From: Campanula takesimana
Taxonomy: Eukaryota; Streptophyta; Magnoliopsida; Asterales; Campanulaceae
NCBI GenBank assembly: GCA_026119855.1
Contig: JAOWBW010000564.1
Coordinates: 682,001-746,000, forward strand
DNA length: 64,000 nucleotides
Reading direction: 5' to 3'
Every line of letters begins with the position of its first letter. Position 1 is the first letter of the stretch. Below, piece after piece: positions 11,151 to 21,685 of this stretch. The notes under the pieces are model-generated. The model was not told the origin of the DNA, searched no databases, and saw only the letters and a list, made by a program, of their open reading frames with translations. Both the position numbers and the translations under genes were made by a program.

Positions 11151-12137
11151 AACACTTGAGACTGTACACCTCTAAAATTTAAGAACCCCTTTTGCCGACT
11201 AGACTTGTGTATCAACTTCCGGATCCTTGGAAAAGACTACACCTTAAATCCCCATATTGTACCTTGTCTCGATTGCTTCTCAATCCCAATCCAATGATGA
11301 GCTTCGAACTAGTCTACAAATCTCCGAACCCACTCATTCAAAGGCGAATAGAATGCAATCTTGTGCTTTACCTCAAGCACCGTTTGTCACGCCGGACAAC
11401 CTTTCTCCTCCTAAGCAACCGAACGATATGCTAAGCCTAGCATTGCTTAGTGCCTCCAGACCGCCTATCAAGAGCACCGCCCCTTCCGGGCGACTAAGAT
11501 TTTTTCGTGCTTGGCGAGTTCCTTCAGCTGTGGACCTCCCCCACCGAGATAAACTGTCCCAGCTCATTCTGCGGATAATCATCTTGTACCTCAGGATCGT
11601 CTGCCCATCTACTCCTTCTTGTAGAAATCGACTCCACCTTTTTCTTAATTATCTCGATTTTCTCTACCCTTGGATCTAGATGCCACTCATCCCCACGCCG
11701 TGAGCCTGCTTCCACTATTAGAGAAAAATCATCATTGTCACTATTTTCCATTTTCTGACGTAGTCGTTCCATTCTGTTCCCATGGTTGACTTTATGTATT
11801 TCCAGTTGGTAACTGATGTCTTGAATCTGAGTTTGAAGAATTTCCGGCGGGGCTATGCGCCCTACCTATTTTAGCGGACGCATTGTAGGGGCATGCCTCC
11901 ACATGGAAGGCTATGCGGCCGCATAGAGGCGCATATAAAATTGGCTTGTACCGTCCTGGTTAGAGTTTCATGTTTCCTTAAGCATTTGGTTTAGCGAATA
12001 TAAATACTAGATAACTTCTCAAACCTATTCTGATTATTCTGGTCATTATTATGATATGTTCAGTATGTTTGCTCCGTGTTCTAGATCAGGTGGTCTTGAA
12101 CACGTCTGCATTGAATCTGGCCCATTTGGTGTAGTAT
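11151..12137 (-). pseudogene. Ty3-type gag/leader remnant, copy 2
   Basis: On the minus strand a frame from about 11850 to 11524 encodes EILQTQIQDISYQLEIHK followed by an acidic, charged segment (SRRGDEWHLDPRVEKIEIIK) ending near 11524. This looks like the N-terminal part of a Ty3-type Gag; no CCHC or pol follows. The 11860-12137 part is LTR/leader-like and matches 3200-3665. A 16-bp perfect palindrome, CTATGCGGCCGCATAG, lies at 11911-11926. Confidence 0.5.
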
Positions 12138-12325
12138 ATTCCATTTTTCCCCAAAATGATCTTCATATTTGGCCATTTTTACTGTCCCAAAAAGTTCTTT
12201 CCATTACTACAATTTAAGCTTAAAAAGTACATAAACAAAACATGGCTAGTGAAGCAAGTGTTCATATTCTTAAAAAGTTTAAATAGTCAAATATGAAGAT
12301 TATTTTGGGACGGAGAGAGTATTAT
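12138..12325. mobile_element. Stowaway-like MITE
   Basis: The outer parts are inverted: CAAAATGATCTTCATATTT on the left and AAATATGAAGATTATTTTG on the right, ending GGACGGAGAGAGTA. A relative in opposite orientation lies at 62133-62275 (shared core around CTTGCTTCACTAGCCAT). Confidence 0.6.
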
Positions 12326-12486
12326 TTGTTTTAGTGAATTAAAAGTCTGGTACACAAATTGTGTCGTATAAATTTCATCTCCTTTTTCCTGTAGACGCAG
12401 CTAACAAGCTAATTGGTTAGTGAACCACTTTTGTCATATATTTATTTGTTATTTTGTTGCTTTATCAAACTGATATCATACACTTA

Positions 12487-13091
12487 GACCATTTGCAATG
12501 GTCTACTTAATTGCTTATTGAATGGGGGTCAACAAGTAAATTGCTTCCAATGGTGTGTTGAAGAACATGTTGATAGGGGGTGGGTGTTGGCCGGGTTCAA
12601 CATGGTTGATGCTGACATGGTGGGCCAGCGTCGAGGACAGGTGTCAAGCCCCCAGAGGCTCCGACATGGCGCGTGACGCTCACGCGCGTCGGGGGAGAGT
12701 GTGGCCGGCCAAAAGCAGCCTAATCCCACAGCAACCACTCTCATTCCGCCACTTGTCCTCCGCCGGTTGGTCCGTATTATTTTTCTCACCCATTTTTTCA
12801 AACTGCATTATCTTTAAAAAAAAAAAAAAAAAAAAATTATACCAAAATTCAGCATTTTTTTTCCTCTATAAGTAGAGCCAAATTCCACTAGATTTCGACA
12901 CCAAAAAAAACCTCATCTCTTTTGTGAAATGGATCCTAATAATAACCATTTCAACCCCCAAAATTCAAGTAATTATCGTTATTTCTCGTATTTATTTAAT
13001 TATAATTAAAAAAAACATTAATTAAGTGTGATTTTTTTAATTATAAATTATTATTATTATTATCCCGAAAATATTATTATTATTATTATTA

Positions 13092-13124
<33 letters not shown>

Positions 13125-13341
13125 TTACTAATCATAAAAATAAAAGATATAAAATAAAATAAAAGTGGTGGGGTAGGATGATGAGTTGGGAGGGTGTTGA
13201 ATGGAAAGTATTAAATAAGCCATTGGAAGGTGTAAAAGTTGATGGGTTGTTGAATGAGTAGGTGGATGGAGAGAGAAGATGAGGTGGAGTGATAAAGTGG
13301 GTGTTGAATGGAATGTGGTTATTTAACCATTGTGGATGGTC
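12487..13341 (+). mobile_element. PIF/Harbinger-type element, copy 2, with ORF relic
   Basis: Ends GACCATTTGCAATGGT and (reverse complement) GACCATCCACAATGGT match at 13 of 16 positions and are flanked by a perfect TTA duplication (12484-12486, 13342-13344). Inside, an ATG at 12929 opens MDPNNNHFNPQNSSNYRYFS before a stop, resembling the N-terminus of the Myb-like accessory protein carried by plant PIF/Harbinger elements. A TTA/ATT microsatellite (about 13045-13125) follows. It shares internal blocks with 1023-1558. Confidence 0.8.
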
Positions 13342-13429
13342 TTACTTTAATACAAATTGAGTTTTAATTAAAAAAATATTCTTAATGATGACTATGATAT
13401 GACACTTATCTTTCATACTAGCGGGTAAC

Positions 13430-14180
13430 CCGTGCTCTGCACGGGAAACCAATACTATTTCTCAAAAATATATTTTAATTATAGTTAACTAATATAGTAA
13501 TTATTATTTTAATTAATACTATTAATAATAATAGTTAATCTATATTATTACTATTATTATAATAATTATTACAATTAACTAATATTATTGATAGTAATAG
13601 TTAATATATATTAATAGCAATGATTATTCTATATAATAATAATAATAATAATAATTATTATTATTATAATTATTATTATAAACTAATACTATTAATAGTA
13701 ATAGTTAATAGATATAGTATCTATTATAATTAATTAATATTAAAAATTAATAATTTAACTTATATAATAACTATTATAATTAACCAATACTAATAATAGT
13801 AATAGTTAATGTATATAGCCTATTATAGTTAACTAATACTATTAATAGTAAAAACTAACTTATAAAGTAACTATTATAGTAAACTAATACTATTAATAGA
13901 AATAGTTAACTAATATAGTACTGTAATAGTTAACTAATACTATTAATAGTAATAGTTAACTTGTATAGTAACTATTATAGTTAACTAATACTATTAATAG
14001 TAATAGTTAACTTATATCATAACTAATATTATGAGCTAATAGTATTAGCTAATAATGAGAATATCAAAAGTCACACACATTTAGGATGGTGATGATGTGG
14101 CTTCACACAAATGAAGTTTTAACCTATATTTGTCTATGTGTCAAAACCATAGCCATCCGCACCAACTTTAATATATATAT
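13430..14180. repeat. AT-rich minisatellite region
   Basis: From about 13480 to 14050 a roughly 45-50-bp unit recurs imperfectly; its core is AGTTAACTAATACTATTAAT followed by AGTAATAGTTAAC. The core is nearly self-complementary, so the array can fold. The left edge holds GGGTAACCCGTGCTCTGCAC, a short inverted motif often seen at the edge of plant repeats. No gene. Confidence 0.6.
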
Positions 14181-14422
14181 ATATAAGGAACCCACAACAC
14201 TAAAGCAATAAAGAATGGAAAGAAATTTTTAGAGTAAGAAATTTATGGTCCTAACTCCTAAAATTGGGCTGCTGCTCGCTTCAAAATAAAGAAAAAAAAC
14301 ATTGGGCTGCCGTTGGTTGGGTGACAATTACAATTGATATTTGTGGCCCAATAGTATGACTTGGCTAAGAAGTTTAAGGTCCTAACTCCTAAAATTACTG
14401 TAATTGAAAAAAATGTCCTAAA
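14181..14422. other. Non-coding spacer before Mutator-like element
   Basis: No gene is supported. It contains two copies of a phrase around GGTCCTAACTCCTAAAATT (near 14246 and 14378). Confidence 0.4.
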
Positions 14423-14432
14423 CTTATTAATT

Positions 14433-15601
14433 GAGTTTATTGCAAAACTGACATGCGTACTTTCATTTATTTTCAATTTGACTTGCGAACTTTGAAAACA
14501 TCAAATGTGGTTTGCGTACTACCATTTTCAAAATTTTGAGACGACTTTTTTAACACCCGTTAAAAAACTTAACGGGACACTTCAAAAACTGTTCATTCGT
14601 CATTTTTTTAACATGTAAGGGTGAAATTGTTAACTTTTAAACTTTTTTTCTTAAAAGCTAAAACTAAAAAAAAAATAAAAAAAAATACCCAAATAAAAAC
14701 CCATCGGTTTCTAATTCCCAGCGTTTCTATCCTTTTAGACGTATTATTTCTCAGGCGACCCCCCTTCCATCTTCCTATTTCCATGGTCTTCCTCCGGCGA
14801 CGTCCTCGGTCTTCCTCCGGCGACGGCCTCTACTCCTTCGTCTTCCTCCGGCGACGACCACTACTCCTTCGACGTCCTCTCTCAAGATTCAGATCTAGAT
14901 CTATATCTAGATCTGAATCGTTTCGTTTCATCTATGTGTTAGATTTTTGTGTGAGTTTATGGGAGTGTGCGTGAGTGCGTTTCTGGGTTAATTTTCTGGC
15001 GTATATTCCGGCCTTCTTGGACCTGCAGATTCCGGCGACCGGAATCTTTATTCTTTACACATTCCAGTGAAGATCCGAAGCTTCATCCTCGAATTTGAAT
15101 ATGTTTTGTGAGGTTTTTGATGTTTGAAAACCAAGATTTGGCTTAAAATTTGTGTTTGAAATTGCATAGATTTGTTGAATTTTTTGAAATTGTTGTTGTT
15201 AAAGGTATGGTGGTGCTGGTTAAAGTAGAGGATTAGGTGGTGGCAACAGTGGTAGGGGGTGAGGCGTAGGATTGTTCTGGGAAGGGAGAGGCGGAGGATG
15301 GTGGCAGGTTTGAGGCGGAGGGTGGTGGCAAGGTGGAGCTGGGGAGGATGGTAGTTCTGGGAAGAGAGATATGGTATCTCTTATGATTTTGTAACGGGTG
15401 TTAAAAAAATAACGTACATTAAAAATAATTGACGAATGAATAGTTTTTTTAAAGTGTCCCGTTAAGTTTTTTAACGGGTGTTAAAAAATCCGTCTCAAAA
15501 TTTTGAAAATGAAAGTACGCAAACCACATTTGATGTTTCCAAAGTTCGCAAGTCAAATTGAAAATAAATGAAAGTACGCATGTCAATTTTGCAATAAACT
15601 C
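14433..15601. mobile_element. Mutator-like element with genic-looking core (Pack-MULE candidate)
   Basis: Long terminal inverted repeats of about 200 bp (left about 14433-14625, right about 15385-15601), both starting GAGTTTATTGCAAAA when read inward. The flanks are a perfect 10-bp duplication CTTATTAATT (14423-14432 and 15602-15611). No transposase is present. The core (14690-15370) is GC-richer than its surroundings, with three copies of CTTCCTCCGGCGACG and a hairpin with 15-bp arms at 14886-14919. It looks like the 5' untranslated/first-exon region of an ordinary gene captured by the element; the 14621-14974 frame has no domain I recognise. Confidence 0.8.
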
Positions 15602-15729
15602 CTTATTAATTTTGGTGGTCCAAATCGATATCTTCAATTGAACGTACAACCCCACACAACCCCGAGTTTTTTGTAAAAGTGACCAAGGGGACGCTTGATG
15701 TAGGCAGTAAGGTCTCGTCTCCTGTAAAT

Positions 15730-17036
15730 TGATGTGGTGGATTTTGTATACATTATTTCCCTTGTTTTCCCATATATTTTGGTTCATTTTGATGTACTTT
15801 AGACTAGATTTGATGTAATTGGGGCATTATTTATAATTTGGGCTTTTATTGTAATCCGGGGTAGAATAGCTATTTTTATTTATTTATTTTCCGGATGTAA
15901 TTTTTGGTGAGCTTCAACGTCTGTCTCAAGTATCAAGAATAGTCAAAGTCAAGTCAAGTCAAAGTTAACAGAATTAAAAGATTGCAGGGACCAAACTGCA
16001 ATTAGCTGAAAGTGGAAGGACTGAACTGAAGATATGAGTACTCCAGGGACTAAAGTGAAAAGAATGTAAAATGGCCATCAACATCACGCAGAAGGCGGCG
16101 GCCGAGTTGGGGGATTTTATTCTTTTATTATTTTATTATTTGATGAGTATTGTTTTGGTTTTTTGGAGAGAGGATTAGTTAGTGAGTAATTAATTAGTTT
16201 TTGAAATTAGAATTAGATTAGGTTATCATTCATTCGGGGGACTCCCAGAAAAATACTACGTTCTTTCTTTTTCTCTCTGGAGCTTTTGTAAACCATTAAT
16301 GGAGAACTAAACTCCATTGCTTTGGGTTGAGATCTTGAACCTACTTTGATTCAATTGAGGTAATTTTCTTATTCTCTTGTTTGATCTATTCATAATTTTG
16401 CTTGTATTGATCTAGATTAATATTTAGGGTTTGTGGATTTGGCCAATCCATTAGTTCTATTTGTTGATCTATGCTAGAATTCTCTGTTCTGTGCCAGAAT
16501 TAGGGTTTTCACCGTAGCATCTCCACGAATTGTGTATGTGCCATAGCAATTCGGGGAGTAGGCAAAATTAGACGATTATCTATATGAAATAATTGTAGAA
16601 AGCGTTTTTGATCTTAGTCTCTTAAATTGAATCAATTAATTTTGCGATCTAGATTGTGCCAGTTAGATTAATTTATTAATTAGGGTTGCTAGTGAGTGTG
16701 CCACTGCTAGTAACTAATCTGTAAGAAGAGACAGAGATTGCAATATATCTCGTGATCAAGTGAATAGGATTAACGGAGAAAAAGAAGTACCGATGAAATT
16801 GAATTAGAGGACGGGGATAGTAATCAATCTGAAGTGCTTTTTAATTATTGTTTTAAACACTTAGTTTATTTTTCCCGTCTTAGGAATTAATTAAAATCTC
16901 AATTAAACCCCCAATCTGGTCAAGTGACTGTTCGTAAACAAGTAACCGTTCTTCGTGGATCGACTCTGGACTTGCCCTAGCTATATTTTTAGAACCTAGT
17001 CCAGGTTTAATTTGTAGGTGTGCGACTAGCCTATCA
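15730..17036 (+). repeat. GYP-B 5' LTR
   Basis: Nearly identical to 21686-22992. Differences I noticed include GTGGTGG/GTGATGG near the start and GTGCGACTA/GTGCAACTA near the end. Confidence 0.94.
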
Positions 17037-17259
17037 AATTTTGGCGCCGTTGCCGGGGAACGGTGTTTATTTGTTTACGTTCTTATTTTAATTCTTGTTC
17101 TTGTGTCTTTTTATTTTAGTTGTATTTATTTTTAGTTAGTTTAGTTATTTAGTTTCATTTTTGTTTTTATTTATTTATTTCTGTTTTTAGTGTGGTACCT
17201 TGTACGGTCCACACCCGTTCTACTGACAATCTGCTTGGAATTCTTGAGTTAGATAGCAA

Positions 17260-19401
17260 ATGGCAGATCAGACATTGAGGCAAAGGACTGCCCCGAATTG
17301 GAATGAGCAACCACATGCCGTCCAATTCCCTGTCTTACCTGCCGGAGTCACTTTTGAGTTGAAGCCGGGGCTGTTGAGCCAGTTACCACACTTCACTGGG
17401 ATGCCTGGAGAGAATCCGAATCAGCATGTGTCCCAGTTTGTGCAGATATGTCAAAGCATGAAGCCGGCTACACTTCCTTTTGAGCATCTCCTCCTTAGAG
17501 CGTTTTCTTTCACTCTGAAAGATGATGCTAGTGCATGGTACTATCATCTCCCACCTAACAGTATCACCACATGGCATCAAATGAAGGAGGTGTTTCTTGA
17601 TGAGTTATTTCCTCCCGATCAAATCAATGTGATGAAGCGGGACATTAGCAACATGGAGCAGAAGGTGGATGAGTCTCTATACGAGTATTATAACAGGTTC
17701 CATAAGTTGTGCAGGAGTTGCCCGTATCATGGATTTGATGATGAACAGCTGATAGTATACTTCTATGGGGGATTGACGGTTCAGGATAAACGCTTAGTGG
17801 ATGCGTGCTGTGGAGGTAGTATTCTGAACAAGACGACTGAGGAGGCTAATGAGATTATTGATAAGTTGGCTAAGAGTACTCGGACGCATGGCAGGAGGTC
17901 AAGTTTCAGACAGGTCAGTGCTGTGAATTCTAGTAGTCGTGTGACAAGTAAGCTTGAGACAGATGTTGAGGACCTTAAGGGGATGATGAAGCAATTGTTG
18001 ATGGGTCCACCACAGAGTCAGCAGTACCAGACTAATCAGTATCAATACAGACCACCGTTCGAGCAGCAGCAGCAGTATCAGAGTACCCCACCTAGACAGT
18101 CTACAGATAATATGATTCACTCCTTAGCACAATCGGTAAGCATGATGAATAGTAATTTTCAGCAGTATCAACAGAAGACCGATGTGAGTATTGGTAATCT
18201 AGAGAGCCAGATTGGGCAAATAGCTGATGCGGTTGGGAGACTAGAGGCTAGAGAGGCAGAGAAGGTACATTCTAGAACAGAACCGAACCCTAAGCAGAGT
18301 GCATGTGCCATGACTTTGCGCAGCGGTAAGGAGGTTGGGAAGGAAGTTGTACCGGAAGAGCCTGAGATTGAGGTTGAGGAGGTTGTGCCTACTGAGAAGA
18401 CCCCGGAGGAGGAGAAGAAAGCTACACCAAAACCACCAGTTTTTGAGCCGGATGTTCCATTTCCTGAGGCCTTGAGAGAGCATCGTAAACCGGAGCCTGA
18501 CAAGGCTATATATGACACTTTCAAGAGGCTTGAGGTAAATATTCCATTTTTGGACTTGCTGCAGACTGTCCCGAGATATGCCAAATTCCTTAAGGAGTTG
18601 TGTACGTTGAAGAGGGATCAGAAAGCAAGGAGTCAGAAAAAGGTGAAGATGAAAGAGCATGTGTCTGCAGTCTTTCACAAGAAGATGCCCAAGAAGTGTA
18701 GTGATCCGGGCATGTTTGTTATTCCCGTGTCTTTGGGTGATGAATCTGAGCATATGGAGATGCTTGACTTGGGTGCTTCAATCAATGTCATACCCTATGC
18801 ATTGTTTGAAAAGCTCAAGTTGGGACCTTTACAAGATACTAGGGTGGTGATTCAGTTGGCGGATAGATCTAATGCATACCCCAAAGGGAAAGTTGAGGAT
18901 GTTTTGGTCCGGGTTGGTAAGTTCATATTCCCTGCTGATTTTTATGTGTTAGAGATGGACACGGATCCTAAGGCTCCCATTCTATTGGGAAGGCCATTTA
19001 TGTCTACGGCTCACACTAAGTTGGATGTTTCCAACGGATCGTTGACTATGGAGTGTGATGGGGATTTAATGGAGTTCAATATTTTTGACTCCAAGAAAGA
19101 CTCTAAGGATGTCCGTGGTTTGTGTTTTATGGATGTAGTAGAGCCAAAGGTAGATAATGTGTCCAAGGTTTGTAGTAGTAGTGATGATGTGAAGATTGGT
19201 TTGGAGATCCCGGTGGTAAAACATGGACCAAGAAAGGTGAAGAATCTTCCTGAGCACCGAAAGCATGTATTTGGAGGTGAGGAAGAATTAATGATGGCTA
19301 GTGGTCCGATGGAGAAGAATAGATGTTTGAGCACGATGAACAAAAAGAAGAAGGGGTTTATGCAGAAAATTCGAGCTCAAACGGGGTGGAGTGTGCATTA
19401 A
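17260..19401 (+). CDS. GYP-B Gag-protease polyprotein (713 aa)
   Basis: An intact frame starting 223 nt after the LTR. Residues about 25-220 are a Retrotrans_gag domain (LRAFSFTLKDDASAWYYHLP, TTWHQMKEVFLDELFPP). Residues 230-345 are Q-rich and link to an acidic proline/glutamate-rich stretch. Residues about 490-615 are a retropepsin-like protease with active-site motif MLDLGASINVIP and flap-region LLGRPFMSTA; plant Ty3 proteases of this lineage often have DLGAS instead of DTGAS. No CCHC knuckle is seen. The frame closes with GFMQKIRAQTGWSVH and TAA, with no reverse transcriptase after it. It would form the particle and mature it in the cytoplasm while pol is supplied by another element. Confidence 0.92.
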   Translation: MADQTLRQRTAPNWNEQPHAVQFPVLPAGVTFELKPGLLSQLPHFTGMPGENPNQHVSQFVQICQSMKPATLPFEHLLLRAFSFTLKDDASAWYYHLPPNSITTWHQMKEVFLDELFPPDQINVMKRDISNMEQKVDESLYEYYNRFHKLCRSCPYHGFDDEQLIVYFYGGLTVQDKRLVDACCGGSILNKTTEEANEIIDKLAKSTRTHGRRSSFRQVSAVNSSSRVTSKLETDVEDLKGMMKQLLMGPPQSQQYQTNQYQYRPPFEQQQQYQSTPPRQSTDNMIHSLAQSVSMMNSNFQQYQQKTDVSIGNLESQIGQIADAVGRLEAREAEKVHSRTEPNPKQSACAMTLRSGKEVGKEVVPEEPEIEVEEVVPTEKTPEEEKKATPKPPVFEPDVPFPEALREHRKPEPDKAIYDTFKRLEVNIPFLDLLQTVPRYAKFLKELCTLKRDQKARSQKKVKMKEHVSAVFHKKMPKKCSDPGMFVIPVSLGDESEHMEMLDLGASINVIPYALFEKLKLGPLQDTRVVIQLADRSNAYPKGKVEDVLVRVGKFIFPADFYVLEMDTDPKAPILLGRPFMSTAHTKLDVSNGSLTMECDGDLMEFNIFDSKKDSKDVRGLCFMDVVEPKVDNVSKVCSSSDDVKIGLEIPVVKHGPRKVKNLPEHRKHVFGGEEELMMASGPMEKNRCLSTMNKKKKGFMQKIRAQTGWSVH

Positions 19402-19544
19402 TGAGGTACCACTTATTCTCGCACGTTTAAACTGTCCTTATTTTTATTCACTTGTACACATTGAGGACTGTGTAGTTTAAGCGTGGGGGACGGATTTGTA
19501 GTTGTATAGTATGTACTTTATTTTTAAATAGCTAGTTAGTTTTT

Positions 19545-19584
<40 letters not shown>

Positions 19585-19602
19585 CACAAGAAAAGAAGCC
19601 CG

Positions 19603-19632
19603 CTAGATTGAAAATCCGAAAGGGCAGTCTAG
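19603..19632 (+). other. Candidate RNA hairpin, copy 1
   Basis: Outer stem CTAGA/TCTAG, internal loop, inner stem CC-GAAA-GG closed by a GNRA-type tetraloop. The copy at 21094-21121 keeps the fold with compensating changes. Confidence 0.5.
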
Positions 19633-19650
19633 GCAAAAACAAGGGTGTGC

Positions 19651-19681
<31 letters not shown>

Positions 19682-21093
19682 GGTAGCTTGAGAAATTTCA
19701 CCCAGTCCTTGTGCCACAAGTACTCAATTTTTATGGCACAAGGGCTGGCCACTAGTGCTCTAAAAAAAAAAAAAAAAAAATCCTCACACAGTCACTCTCT
19801 TTCTCTCTCAACCCACTCTCTTCCTCCCTCTCTCTACCCGACTCCCCTCTCTGTCTCTCTCTATCATCCGCCCTCCCATCTTCTCCCCCAAATCATCCTT
19901 TATCGCCGGTCCCTCCCAAATCGCCGTCTCACCCATCTCCGGCCTCCACCATTAGCAAACACCCTCAAGCCCCAATTTCACATTCCGAACAAAGCACCGG
20001 CGTCGCACCACCCACGCACACACCCGTCTCCGACCGGCAACCCGGCAGATTCCGTCTGTCTCTTCCGTCTTTTCTCCATCAACTCAGACTGATCTACCCC
20101 TTTACCACCCTCCAACTCCACACCATGTCCCGAATTCCGGCGATCTCCCTCTCCGTTCGCCTTCAAATAACGCCGGCCATGTGTCTGAGATTCCGCTAGC
20201 ATCGTCCCTTCTGTTTCTCTCTTGCGCAAACAGTGCAGTGCCCAACTCCACGGATTCTTTGATTCCGGTATTTTCTGCATATTGAGGTATCAAATTCTGA
20301 TTTCTATATCGTGGAGTTTGCTTTTATGTTCAGTTATTTGTCATGGAAGTAGTGCACCTCGATAATTGTGTTGAAGTGTGATTTTCGGTTTGTGAGTGGA
20401 ACCAAATGCCTATTACTTGGTCTGGTATATCTAATTCTCTTGAGGTAACTAGTGTGGGGTACATTAGTTACCACTCCGATTTGGGTAGTGTTATTGAAAC
20501 ATTGTGGTGGCCTTATCTTTGTAAATGGGATTACTTGCAATGTGTTTGATGGAACTCCCATGACAGTTTGGTGATAATGTTATGAGAGTGAGCATGAGCA
20601 TCGCCATATTAAGTGATACTGTGATATTGCCCCGTAGTTTCTGTGTGGCTATGGTTGATTGATAATTGTTGGTGAGTGATTGTGAGCGATGATAGTGTGG
20701 GAAAATTGCGAACGGTGATAGTTTTGTAGTTGTGTTGAGTTCGTGGTGTGATTGTCGTATTGATTTTATTGTTGAATTGTCGTTGGTGCGTGATTGTGAG
20801 CGTGGTGGGTGAAATTGTGAATTGTTTGGTGAAAATTTTTGGTTGCTAAATATGGGAAGAAGAAGGGTGGAGATGGTAGTAGTGGTGATAGGGTGCGAAA
20901 ACAAGTTGTAGATGAGTCAGTTTCCCTTTCTTTTACGCCTTTACTGTCCATGCACTTTCATTGACACACATTGAGGACACTGTGTAGTTTAAGCGTGGGG
21001 GAGGGTTTTGTATTATGTATAGTACGCATTTTTAATTTTCTTAAAAAAAAAAAATAAAGAAAAAAATTAAAATAAAGAAAAAAATATGAGAGG

Positions 21094-21121
21094 CTAAGTG
21101 AAAACCCGAAAGGGCGCTTAG
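21094..21121 (+). other. Candidate RNA hairpin, copy 2
   Basis: Outer stem CTAAG/CTTAG and inner stem CCC-GAAA-GGG. Relative to copy 1 the fourth and fifth outer pairs change G-C to A-T and A-T to G-C, preserving pairing. Confidence 0.5.
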
Positions 21122-21685
21122 GCAAAAGGTGAGATTTTGAGTGAGTTTATCATTTATTCACCGGTGATTGGCGTCATAAGGGGGGTAAGGAGTCTCGGGT
21201 TAAGATTTTCATACTTGGTGTGGAGGCTCGGTTAGAGGTGATTAGGATAGAAACCCTCGTTCTTTCTTGGAGTAATAAGGGGGCGTTGGTGCTTTCACGA
21301 GGTAAGTTATGTCCGGAAACACTTTCTAGACATTAACTTCTTATTTTTACGAGGGCAATAGTAGTGTGAGACTAGCGTGGGGGAAGATTAGGACAGTTTA
21401 GTTCCCCGTGGCTTTTATGAGTGGGCCTTAGTCCGGATACGTTTTTGATGCATATATGGAGTTTGTATCGGGCTAAGGCCATTGATCTTTATTTGATTTT
21501 CTGGAGTTATATGGGGACGGAGTTTCTTGTACTCCGAGAGTTGGTTGTGTTTGTTGACTTTTGACTGAGGAGGATTAGAGGAGATTAGGGGTCATTTTCT
21601 CCTATGCTACGCTGATTAGACCGGAGTTTAGAGTGGGGTTAGGATGTTACTCAGGGACGAGTAACGGTCTAAGCGTGGGGGAATT

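Larger units (their letters stand above)
19402..21685 (+). other. GYP-B non-coding 3' internal region with duplicated block
   Basis: A block of about 200 bp is present twice (about 19440-19650 and 20940-21130). Each copy has ACATTGAGGAC, then a polypurine-like tract AAGCGTGGGGGA, a poly(A) stretch, and a small hairpin. Between them, 19780-20280 is a CT-rich then C-rich stretch with CCGGCGATCTCCCTCTCCG that looks like a plant gene 5' untranslated region or first exon. The frame at 19688-20092 has no domain I recognise. Confidence 0.7.

Noticed and set aside
11524..11772. 82-codon ORF as a host gene
   Set aside because: The frame extends upstream into gag-like leader sequence that is repeated at 3168-3200.
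19603..21121. Hairpin motifs as hammerhead or other self-cleaving ribozymes
   Set aside because: The hammerhead core CTGATGA and the cleavage-site arrangement are missing; only the GAAA loop fits.
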